From Meloidogyne chitwoodi (taxonomy: Eukaryota; Nematoda; Chromadorea; Rhabditida; Meloidogynidae), in assembly GCA_015183035.1 (NCBI GenBank), contig JACZZP010000017.1, forward strand, positions 124,001-188,000: a stretch of DNA of 64,000 nt, written 5' to 3'. Shown here one piece after another: positions 1 through 10,950 of this stretch; position 1 is the first letter of the stretch; each line of letters begins with the position of its first letter. The notes under the pieces are model-generated. The model searched no databases. It saw only the letters and a program-made list of their open reading frames with translations, and had not been told where the DNA came from. The position numbers and the translations under genes are program-made.

Positions 1-2344
1 AGTAGTGGATGTCAGCAATATCAACCACCTGCTATTGGTTTTTAAAAAAAATAAAAATATAATAATTTTGTTTTGTTTTATTAAAATAAAAAGGTGAAGC
101 AATGGGTGCTGGAACTTTTCACACAATTGATAATGACAAATTTGTTTTTAATGAGCCAGGGGTTTATACTCTCCTTCACATTCCAAAAACATTAAATAAT
201 CCTGAAGTTCGTATTCAAATTCGACTTGAACGTTATCCAAATAGACGTGTAGATTTTAGTATGTTAGGACGTTATCTATCACAAGAACAATTAGTTCAAC
301 CAACAAATGCTACTGTTATAACGGGAATTGCAATTGAAGCTACTGGAACTGAGGTAAAATAATTTAATATTTAATTAAAATAAATATTAATTTTAGAGGG
401 TTCACGTATTAGCAAGGGGAGATACTCGTCGTTTTCGTTACCGAACTTCTGTTATTGTTGGGAATATTCTTAGATATTTTGATACAATGCGACTTCAACG
501 ATTTAAAGGCTTTATTATTTTTTTAATTTTAGATATATTTTTTAGGTGTTTTAATTTATGTAAATAATGTAGAACGTGGTCAACCAGAAGTTTATGTAGT
601 TTTAGAAGAAGCTCAAATTGGTGTTCGTATTAGAGAAAGTTATTCTGTTGATATTGATCGAATGCCTATGTATCAAGAATCAATGGGAATTTTGGATATT
701 TCATTAAGTGTTCCTCCTCAATATGGAGTGGTAGAATATTTTAAAAATATTAATTTAGTATTTGTTAAATAAAAAAAGCAACCAGATGGAGATAAAACAA
801 GAGATCAAGAAATGCGTCAACGTTATAATTTACCCCGTGTTGCTGGTTTAATGCGTCCATTCCCTGATACTGTAACTGGATCTATATATAGCACTTTAAC
901 TTTAAATGAAGTTAATTCTGAATCAATTCGTCAACAAATAATTACTTATTATAAAATACCTGGATCTGGAGAACGTTTTACTGATTATCAACAACAAACA
1001 TTAAATCAATTTATGATACCTACAGATAATATGTTTGTTTGTTTTTAGTATTTAAAAACTTTAAAATATAACTTGTTTAAGGTTTACAACAAGTCGTGAA
1101 GAAGATAAAAAGTTTGAAGCTTTTCCGGAATCAGCAATGAAAAATGAACCAATTTACAAAACTGCCCCTATTTATGAAACTCCTCAATACAGATTTGTTC
1201 CTAGAACAGGATCTGTTTTAATGCAAATATTACAACAATGCAATGATTTAGCTTCTAGAGATACAAGTAAAAACTTCAAACTTGAGATTAATTTTGATAA
1301 ACTTGAATACTGAGAACAAACTTGTTTTTTATTATAAGAAAAACGCAAACTTAAAAAATAAACAAACTTAAATAATTGTAAAACAAACTTTAAAACACAA
1401 ACTTAAAAAAACAAAAACAACAAACTTAAATATAAAATATATATTTTTATATAAATAGTTGGAATGCAACCATATCAAGGTCAACTTTATTGGGATTGGG
1501 CTTCTCAATGTCCAGATAATCCAGGCAAGATACTTCAAGAATGTGGAGATAATGTTCCTTGTCTTTATGATTTTACTCTTTTAAATGCTGAAATATTAGG
1601 AAATGAAGTAAAAGATACTTGGAATTCTTTTTTTCATGATAGAAGTTTAGCAATTAAAAGTTATAATAGTTGTGGACCTATAAATATTGAATATCCTGTA
1701 ATATTTTTTATTTTTTTTAAATAATTTTAAAAATAATTTAGGAATATATGATTAAAACTCCAGCATTAGCTCCAAGTTATATGCAAGGAGATGTTGCCAG
1801 ATTTGAATGTTTTCAGGTATTTTTTATTTAATTTTGTTTAAATATTATTATTTTTAGTCACATTGGATAAAAGGAGATGCTGAATATAAATGTTCTTTAG
1901 TTGTTGATTATAATGTATTAAAATTATTATTTTAATTTTTACTTATTTTTTAGTATCCAAATATCTATAGATTTGAATGGAATAAAGGTGGACAGCCTTG
2001 GTGTCGTTCTAGAGAAATGGATAATATGATTACTTGGTTATTAGGCATTCTTGGGTATTTTTAATTAAATTAAAATTTATTTTTTTAATAATTTTTATTT
2101 TTTTAGAACAGTAGGTTGTATTCTTCTCGTTGTTCTTTTCTTTCTTTGCTGTTGGTGTGTTAAAGTTAGGAGAAGACAAGATCAAATAAATGTCTCAAAT
2201 GGCCCTCTACCTGGAAAATTTGCTGTTGGGTCAATTACTAGTTTAGAACCCAGACCACAAATAAATGAAGAAAATGCCCAACAAAATAATGAAGAAATAA
2301 CTACAATGCCTGATGGACTTTTAGGATTAAATACTAGTGTTTAA
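1..2344 (+). CDS. VWD/sushi-domain single-pass membrane protein (SUSD2/mucin-4-like), 3' part
   Basis: The gene enters the window already open; about 580 C-terminal residues are visible in eleven exons. The first exon (1-37) ends in a Cys-Gln-Gln-Tyr-Gln-Pro-Pro stretch like the tail of an AMOP domain. Exons 92-730 read like a von Willebrand D domain (His-Thr-Ile-Asp, then Val-Tyr-Thr-Leu-Leu). A sushi-like Cys/Trp module lies at about 1680-2010 (Phe-Glu-Cys, Tyr-Lys-Cys, Gly-Gly-Gln-Pro-Trp-Cys). It is followed by one hydrophobic segment (about 2107-2160, Cys-rich at its inner edge) and a short cytoplasmic tail ending in Asn-Thr-Ser-Val. AMOP-VWD-sushi-TM is the known order of SUSD2-type surface proteins. 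One intron (509-545) appears to use a GC donor. The long intron 1267-1459 carries AAACTTAA repeats. Family is fairly sure; ligand and role are unknown. Confidence 0.75.
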
Positions 2345-2473
2345 ATATTTTTTTATTAAAAAATTTTACAAAAATAAAAATTTAAATATTTTTGAGCAGA
2401 AAATTAAACAAGTGATTAATAATAAAAAAATAGAGAAAGAGATCAAAAATATTTTTAGAAATTAATTTCAAAT

Positions 2474-5400
2474 TTAGTCAAATAGAATTCCCCCAAATCG
2501 TCGGTAAAGAATTAAACTCAGTGAAATTAATAAAAATTGCATCAATTTATTTTTTAACTCAATTTTTCCGTTGGCAGACGAAATTAAAGGTAAAGCATCT
2601 AAAAGGTCGATTGCCTTAACTTGTTTGATTGTAGAAAGTAAAAGTTGATATCTTTCTGATTTTTCTAACCAAAAGGTTAATTCCAACTCGCGAACATAAG
2701 GAGAACAATGCTTTAATTTAAAATAAATTTTTAAAAAATTGTAGAAAATTACTTTCTCCATTTTTCCACTTTGCCATTTTGCTTGTGTTTGATTTGCAGA
2801 ATGGTCAATACCAAACCATTGAATTTGCATCAAAACACCCTTTTTTAATTTTTAAAAAAATATTTATCTAAAAAATTAAATTTACCTGTTCAGATTTAAA
2901 ATGTTCAACAACAACAATTCTACACCTTAATCCACTTGGTAATATTTTTTCTAATGCAAATTGAAGTCTTGTAGCTAAATCTTTAATTATTGAATTGCTC
3001 TAAAATAATTTCGATTTTAATAATTATTTTTTTAATTTAAAAATACATGGCTTATAAGTCCACTTCGTTCTAAAATTAATTTTGGAACTTTTTCTCTAAT
3101 TATATCTATTTCTGCTTGTGAATAGCCTAAACTTAAGTATATGCCAGGTTCTAATTCAGGCTGCAATTCTGAACTATCACAAATAAATTGGCCGTTATGA
3201 CATAAACAGGCCCCTCGATTTTCCAAATAAAGACGTTGACCGAATACTAAAACAGAAAAATTAATTAAATTTGATGTTTTTCTGATTTTAATAATTATGT
3301 TTTTTATATACTTACCAACTGTTGTATGTTTTGTTTCACAAAGTCTGTCTTGTAAACAACCAAGCGAATGACAACTTATTGTATGTGAAGAAACATTTTC
3401 AGAAGTTACGCCTTCTTTCCCTTTGACTATACAAGAACACCAACTTGAACAACGCCCAGACCAATCAGTAAATTGCCTAAATATTGTTTCGGTATAATGT
3501 TCTATCCATTCTCCATCAATATTTCTAGTTCTACAACCACGCCCTAAAAAATGAAGTTTAAGTGTGTGTTGTTTGACTCATGGTTGTATTTGTATGTTTA
3601 TTGTTTTTAAGTTTGCGCTTTAACCAAGTTTTATTTTTATGTTTTGTAGTTTTAAGTTTTTAAGTTTACTCTTTAAATTAGTTTTGTTTATGTTAAAGTT
3701 TGTTTGTGTTTTAAGTTTACTATTGTTTTTTTTAAGTTTGTTTTTTAATTTTAATTTTTCAAAACAATTGTAAAAACCTTCATTCGCAACAATAGGAGTT
3801 TGAAACTCATTTACATCAATTAATTCTGTATTTAATAAAATGTTATTTTTACTAGCTATTTTTCTTCCAATTGGTCGCTTTCGTTTTTTAATAAATTCAA
3901 CTTTGTCAATATTTTTATTTTCTTGTTTTTTGTCTAAATAATAGCTTAATAATTGTTTATTGTTGTTTTTGTTTTCTTCCTCATTTTTTTCTGTTAAATT
4001 ATAAATCCCTTCAATAATATTATCATTCTCAAATTTATCTGATATTTCTAAAGATGATTCGCTTGATTTTTTATTAATTTTCTCTTTAAAAATATTTTCC
4101 TTATCTAAACTTTTTTCTTCTTTATCCTCTTCAAGTACAAATATTCCTTTTTCAATACTTCCAAGTTCTTTATCTTCTAGTTTATTCTTTTTAATTAAAA
4201 AATTATTTGTTTTATTCCTTCTTCTATGATCAAATTTTAAATATCCACCAATAAAAAGTTGATTAAAATCTGCTGCAACTTTTTCTATAAAATTAAAAAA
4301 ATTTTATTTTATTTTTACCATTTACCAATACAAGGATTTCTTGGCCAAAGTGTCATCTCCCATTTTTTACATTCTTTAAAATCTCCCCCTCCATTAGGTA
4401 AACAATGACAAGGTTCATCAAGCCATGTTCCTCTAGATTTTGCTAAAGCTAAACGGCATTTACGTAACGATGAAGGATTGTCAGGTAACAAACAAGTTGA
4501 AGAAACATAAGGAGAGGAAGCATTAGATATTGGACAAGCGGATAATAGATAGTTAAGGCGATGACTGAATAAAAGAATAAATTTATAAATATACTGGATA
4601 TTTGTTAAATATAATGAAGAACTTTCGATAAACTAGAGTTGAAGAAAACAAGTTTGAGGAGAAAACAAATTTGAGAGAAAACAAGTTTGAGGAGAAAACT
4701 TAAATTTGAGGAGAAAACTTAAGTTTGAGGAGAAAACTTAAGTATGAGGAGAAAACTTAAATTTGAAAGAAAACTTAAGTTGAGAAGAAAATTTAAACAT
4801 ATTTGGTATGAATAACATGAAAAATAAATATAATGAAAAGTGTAAACTTAAATGTCGAAATAAGTTTGTGGAAAATTCTTTCAATTAAAACATTTACCTA
4901 CAAGCGGGTTCTGCTTTACACATTTTTGCTGTTCTAAAAACATTAATGTTTATTTATTTTAAATTTTATTACAAACTGTCTACAACTCCATTGTGAAATT
5001 TTTTGTTGTTTATGTTCGTTTGAGTTTAACAAACAATTTGTTGGGTTTAAGTGCAAAGGTAACTAAAACATTAAAAAATGTTCAATTTTTTTTATTAAAA
5101 TGTTTAACAATTTCGTTTCCTTCACTAGGTGTTGAAGGACTGCAAAAAATCATAGCTTCAACTAATGGATCTGCAACAAATCGAACAAAACGGCTAATTG
5201 CAGCAGAGCATTGAGGTTCTCTTTTCTTTTGCAAACAAATGTTGTTTTTGTCAACTGTTTGTTGACATTTAATACGAAGTTCACTTAAATACATATTAAA
5301 AAATATATTTTCTTTTAATCATTTTAAATTGCCTTAAATGCCAATTACAAGCAGTTGTTTCATCCTTCTCACAAATTTGTATTATTTGTGGGCATGTTGA

Positions 5401-5591
5401 GATTATTGATGAACTGTTGGAATCATCTAAAATTAAATTTTATAAATATTTTTTTATTTTTAAAAAATATTTTTTAATTAAAAAATACCAAAAAGATGAA
5501 ATATTAATAATAGAAAAACGTAATTAATTTTCCAATCGAATATAATTAATTTTAATTTATAGGGTAACTCGAAAGACAGCAAAATATGCAT
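2474..5591 (-). CDS. GAS1/GFR-alpha-like cysteine-rich surface protein (copy 1)
   Basis: I place the start at 5591 because that ATG opens an in-frame hydrophobic leader (VFLLLIFHLF) spliced to Cys-rich exons. Exons at 5426-5333, 5283-5124, about 4942-4900 and 4562-4322 give a spacing like GAS1/GDNF-receptor repeats (CRSHRLNYLLSAC, then a CHC pair). A long Lys/Asn/Glu-rich linker follows (about 4300-3740). A second Cys-rich block lies at 3545-3033 (GRGCRTRN, WSGRCSSWCSC, CLCHNGQFIC). The last exon ends in a hydrophobic stretch (LMQFLLISLSLILY) compatible with a GPI signal or anchor. The C. elegans relative would be PHG-1 (GAS1 homologue). The intron at 5332-5284 needs a GC donor. Exon edges around 4900-5130 are the least certain. 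Another GAS1-like gene lies directly upstream on the same strand. Confidence 0.6.
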
Positions 5592-6064
5592 TTTTGAGAA
5601 GAAATTTATTATAAAAAAATTTTTTTAATTTAGGATTTAATTAAAAAATAATAAAAATCTTGTTCAAATAGCGTTTTTTCCACTTATTTACCCAACTTTT
5701 TTTTTATTCTTAAATATTCCATTTTTTCAAAAATACTATTTGCCTTAAGTACCTTTTCCTTCTCTTGGATTTTTATTTACGGCATTTCTCTCTCATTTTC
5801 ATGCCTTTTAAGGATTTAAGGGGCTTTCAACCAAGTGTCGTGGTTGTTGGAAAAACTATTGATAGAAAGGCAAAAATTCAAATAAACACTCAAACACGTA
5901 AAAATGAAAATATTATTTGTGTTTTTAAAAAAGGAAAATTAAAAATTTTTATTTTTTTATTAACAAGCGCTAATTGCACCTTTGCTTTTAAATTTGAAAG
6001 TGTGAGTATGAGCTTTTTGGCGACCACTTTAAGTCTTAATTAGTAAAGAAAACAGCCAATTTGT

Positions 6065-7921
6065 TTAAAAAATAAAAACAAGAAAAAAGGTTGAAAAAAA
6101 AGGTTGTAAGTTGCCAACTAACGTCACGATAGGGAAATATGAGAAAAATGAAAAAAAAATAATAATAAAAAAACTATCTTCTGAAATATTAAAAAATATT
6201 TTATTAATTATTATAAACCAACTTTTTTTTAAAATAACATTGTTTTCCTCTTTGTTTTGATCAATTAGTAAATTATTAATTTTTGTAGGTGGAGTTTCAG
6301 CTTGAGTTACCAACTTTTCATTAGACTAATTTTGCAAAATTATTTTATGTTTATTAATTTTACAAACTTGAGTTGGAAAAATTTGTAAAGAATTGGGATT
6401 AGGCGAAGTCGTAATTTCTGAAGAATTTTGCCCATTAGTACCATTTTTGTTAAATTTTTCAGTATTTTTATTATTTCTAGTTAAAGTTGTTGAGTTTGTT
6501 ACTGTTCTTAATGTTTTAAACTTTTTTTGTTCTTCTTCAAACAAGCGTTGTTGTTTTATTTGTTTTTCAGACTTATTTTGTTTTACAAAGTTATGTTTTT
6601 GTTTTTCAGTCATGTTTTGTTCAGATTTGTTTTGTTGTATTTCAAACATGTTTTCATTTTTTTGATGTGCGAACTTGTTTTGAGGGTTGCTTTGTTTTTC
6701 AATCATGTTTTGCTGATTGTTTTGTTTTTCAAATTTGTTTTGTTTCTCATCTATGTTTTGATTGTTGTTTTGATGTTCGATAATGTTTTGTAGATTGTTT
6801 TTTTCGTCAAATTTATTTTGATACTTTTCAAATTTGTTTAGATGTTGTTTAAACTTTTTATCTTCATCAAGTTTGTTTTGTAGAACTCGTTTAGGTTTTT
6901 CATCTTTAAGTATTATATTTTGAAAAGCATCATTTCCAATAAAGACTGTGGTATTTAATTCTGTTGTTTGTGTTGTATGTAAATTCTGATTAACCCAATT
7001 GCCTCTCTCCCTCCCCTTTTGCAATTTTTCCCTTTTCCTATGCTCCATTTCTTGCTCTGTTTTTATTTGAAGTTTCTTCTGTTCTTGGGCATGAATCCTG
7101 GCTAGTCTGGCTTCATTCGCTATAATTCTACGTCTTTTTTCCTCCGATTCATCTTCATCTTTTTTCGTCTCAAATTCATTTTTAGGGTTCATCTCTGGCA
7201 TTTTTACAATTGTTAACTGAGTAATAGTTGAAACCGTAGGTCCAAATCTTCTCTGATTATCAAACTGGGCAGGACTATTTAGTTTTCCGTGCCAAGAAGG
7301 ATCATTACTTAACTCATCTAAAAGCCAAATTAATCCATAAAGTTCGTATCAACTCACATATGCATTTATTATAATTTGTTTGAAGTCTAATCCAATGGCA
7401 ATCTGAATTATTTCCAGGACAATTACAAGCACCAAGTCCAGTCCAACTAATTCCTTCAAAAGATTGCCAACAGTCATTTCTGTAAATTATCATAAAATAA
7501 TTTAAGTAGAAATAACTAAAAAATAACTTGTTGCTCATTCTACAATTATTTTGAGCATCAACAAGGCAATTCCGACGGAAAAGTAACCAAAGCTCTCTAC
7601 AAGAAACATGCGTAAGGCATAATTCATTTAAAGCCCAATTGCATGTTAGTGTCTTGTGAACTTTTTTAGTTGATGTTAATGGAATGGCGAGATCTTTTTA
7701 AATAATTTAATTAAATTTTTTAATTAATAACCTCCACTAAAAGCCAATTTCCATCGTTTAATACTTTCAGAATCAGGCGTTCGTCTTTCTCTTTTATTAA
7801 ATCTTATTTCTGTTTGTTGCTTTGAAGTTAATATCATTTTGAAACAATGGATTAAAATTAATAAATGAAATGTAGAAAAAACTATATTATCACAATATTT
7901 AAAACAAATCCATTTATACAT
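6065..7921 (-). CDS. GAS1/GFR-alpha-like GPI-anchored protein with Asn/Gln/Lys-rich stalk (copy 2)
   Basis: The preferred start at 7921 follows a TTTTCAAG acceptor and opens a hydrophobic leader (IVFSTFHLLILIHCF). The N-terminal third is one GAS1-like domain: Cys-Asn-Trp, LCLTHVSCRELW, CLVDAQNNC, a CNC pair, SDCHWIR and NYNKCI. This is spliced into a long exon (7313 to about 6364) that is charged, then a repetitive stalk built from units such as EKQNNQQNMIEKQ. A 38-nt intron joins it to a last exon whose end is strongly hydrophobic (about 40 residues ending FFLVFIF), as expected of a GPI-attachment signal; stop at 6065. GAS1 proteins are GPI-linked co-receptors. The stalk is probably fast-evolving and not conserved. 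An upstream in-frame ATG at 7975 is possible but lies before the acceptor. Confidence 0.6.
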
Positions 7922-10900
7922 TTCGCAAACTTGAAAATAAATTACTAAAAACTTCAAGTTTGAACTTTTATTCAAACAAACTTGAAAATAAACTTAGTTT
8001 TGTTATTTTTTCCAATGCTATTTTTTTAAATTCCTTTATTTTATTAAACTTGTCAATGGAATAAAAAATAATATTTAAGTGCTTATTGTTGGTTGCATCT
8101 TTATTATAAAAGAGCTTTCGGATGTAAATAAAAAACACAATTTTTAAGAAATTGGATTAGTAATGCTTTAAAATATTTAAATATTATTTTATAATTTTTA
8201 TTATTTTTTATTATAAATTTAATTTAATTGTGGGTTAAGGTTTAGATATTAAGTGTTGTTTATCAAGAAGAAAAAACAAACAAAAAAATTGAAAATTAGT
8301 AGAAGAAAACATATTTTTTATTTTTTCCATTATACTTTAATATGAACTTTTGCCGAAATGTGAAACAGCTGTTTTTCTCTCAGATTTTCTTAAAAAAAGA
8401 AAAGAGAGGATTATTTTAGTTTTTTAAAAGAAACAAGAAATATATATATAATCATGGTTTTGTTTAAGGCATGGTTAGAGAATGTGATTGATGGATGTGA
8501 CTAGAAACAAAAAAAATGTATAGAATTAGAACCAAATGTGGAGATAAAGATTTTTGATCAAACTAATATTTAAAAATTGTATACAAATCAATTTTTTGTC
8601 AAAACATTTATTTAATTTCAATTTTTATTTTTTTAAAAGTTCAACAAATTTCAAAGTTTTTATTATATGAAATGCTTGTTTGCATCACTTATGGTAAAAT
8701 GACAATTTTTTAATAAATTAACTAAATATTATTTTTAATCTTAATTTTTAATTTTTTTTCCTTTCAAATTGATTTTAAATGTGAGCAACTTTTTTTTACT
8801 TTATAAAAGATACAAAGAATTTTTTAATAAATATTCATCATATAATATTAAAATATATTTATTTTTATTTTTTCTTTTAGTTAATAACAAAGTGCATGAA
8901 AATAAATTAGTCAAAAACTCACCCACAAAATTGGAAATTTAGAGAAAATTTGTTCATTTTTGCGCATTTTTAGTGAATAAAAAAGAAGAGAGATCTAAAA
9001 CTTTCTACATAAAACGAAAACTTTTCACTTGTTTACAACAATAGCAAAAATTTTGACGCAATTATAAAAATATATTTTCGCTCTTTTACAATTTATATAC
9101 TTAAAATTTTCTTTACCTCAATTCTCACTAAATTCACTTGTGAATCTTATTTTGTGGAAAAAGATTATATAATCCATAAAAATCATTGATTTTCAACTAA
9201 ATTCCACAACCGGAAAATAGAAAACATGTTTATTTAAACAAAGAAACACATTTAGAAACTTTTCCGGAATCAATTATTTAAACAAACATATAAACTTTGT
9301 TAAATATAAAATACAACTTAGAAAATTATTCCTGAACATTTTCAAATTATTTTTTTCTTTCTTTTTCTAAAACTTTTTCCGAAAACATTTCTAAAGTTTT
9401 CCGGTTTCAGAAAAACATTTAATAGTTAACTTCTATTATTATATTGTTTCAGAACTGTTTCTGGAAAACTTATTGTTTTAAAAATGTTTTTACTTTTGAT
9501 TTTATTTTATTTCTTCACATATACAAATACCTAAACTAAATTTTACATTTTAATTTCCGTTAATGCACACATGTATGTTTTAAATATTTTTACCATTAAA
9601 AATTAGCCGATTATTCCGCATCGACAAAATAATAGACAAATCATTTTGAATTATTACTTATGTTCCTCTTTATTTTTTGTGTAAACTTTTGGCCATTTTT
9701 ATGCCTAGGGTGTGCGCCACTTGTATTTTTATAGTTTTGAAGTTGGGTACCATAAAAATATTTTTAATTCACAGCATCTCTTCACCTAATCTAAAAAATC
9801 TATAGAATTATTGCCAATACATAAAATCACAACACTGTTAGAAAAAGTACATGTGCATTAACAGGTTGTTGTTAGTTTATTTAATTTTACCAAATTTTTT
9901 AGAATAATGTTATGTAGAAATATGAATATAACATAAAAATATTAATAAATGCGTAGCATCTTTTTTTTGCGTGACTCAGAAAAATTTAAGTATACTATTT
10001 TAACTAAAATAACTTGTGAATTTATTTTATTATTATATTCTTTTAACAATAAATACATAAACAAACAAAAAAATTTAAAGGACAATCTATTTATTGTTTT
10101 TTTGACAAGTTCAAAAAAAAAACAATTTCAAAATAAATACAGCCAGAAACAGTCATACTTATACAAAAAAATTATAGGCACTTTAGTTAAGAATGAATAT
10201 TTTTTATAAACACTTAAAATAATAAAAACATTTAATTGCGAGATAGTAGTAGGTATATACAATAAATTTTCATTTCCCTATTTATGGAATGAAACAATTA
10301 AACATTTTCTTTTCGGAATGTTCAGAATTATTTGTTTCCGGAATGTTCAGAATTATTTGTTTCTTTCCGGAATATTCAGAATTATTTGTTCTTTCCGGAA
10401 TGTTCAGAATTATTTGTTTCTTTTTTCCTTTTCCGGCTATTTAGTTTGTTTCTGTTTTATTTTTGTCTTATTATAACTTTATTTAAAAAGTAATTAAAAA
10501 ATAAATGCTTGTTCCAAAAATGCGAGAAAAACATCGATATTTTTGAAAAATATGTACGTGTTTATTTCTATTTATTTTTATGCTTTGTGTTATTTTTTTA
10601 TTTTAGTTGTAAATATAATGTTAATTAAGGCAAGAAAGAAATAAATTAAATACCTACATTCATTTATACATTTATGCCAGTCCAGCTGTTTATGTGTTTT
10701 TTAGCATTACTTTTTCCTATCTAAATTAAAATCAATTTGATTCCGTTTAAAATTAATTATCATTAAAAATGTGAAAAAGTAAAAAAGATAAGTGGCAACA
10801 ATTAAGGCTATTATTTTATATTTTTAATTTAAAAAATTATCCTCATTTATAATTATTTAACTCTCATGTGATTAAAAAACACTTTTATTTACAAGATTAA

Positions 10901-10950
10901 AATTTCATTTTAAAATTTTTTTAAAATTAAATTAAAGCTAAAAAACTCGA
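7922..10950. other. Intergenic AT-rich region with TTCCGG repeats
   Basis: About 3 kb between two divergent genes. I see no convincing coding exon on either strand; the open frames are low-complexity. It holds scattered TTTTCCGGAAA-like sites (about 9255-9400) and the tandem block described separately. It presumably contains the promoters of both flanking genes, but no element can be named. Confidence 0.6.
10311..10418. repeat. Short tandem repeat of a TTCCGGAATGTTCAGAATT unit
   Basis: Four imperfect copies of a ~27-bp unit (TTCCGGAATGTTCAGAATTA plus TTTGTTTC) stand head to tail. The same TTCCGGAA + CAGAATT vocabulary recurs at 11.6, 14.1, 15.1-15.2 and 16.8-17.2 kb. Confidence 0.85.

Noticed and set aside
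3547..3736. Lys/Asn-rich extension of the GAS1-like copy 1 linker
   Set aside because: Best read as an intron of AAACTTAA repeats with donor ATA|GTAAACTT and acceptor TTTTTTAG.
6393..6793. Two Phe/Cys-rich plus-strand open frames
   Set aside because: They are the complement of the Asn/Gln/Lys-rich stalk of the GAS1-like copy 2 exon; composition alone keeps them open.
9949..10209. Plus-strand 86-residue frame
   Set aside because: Lys/Asn/Phe low-complexity with no splice partners, homologous motif or codon bias; A/T-driven.
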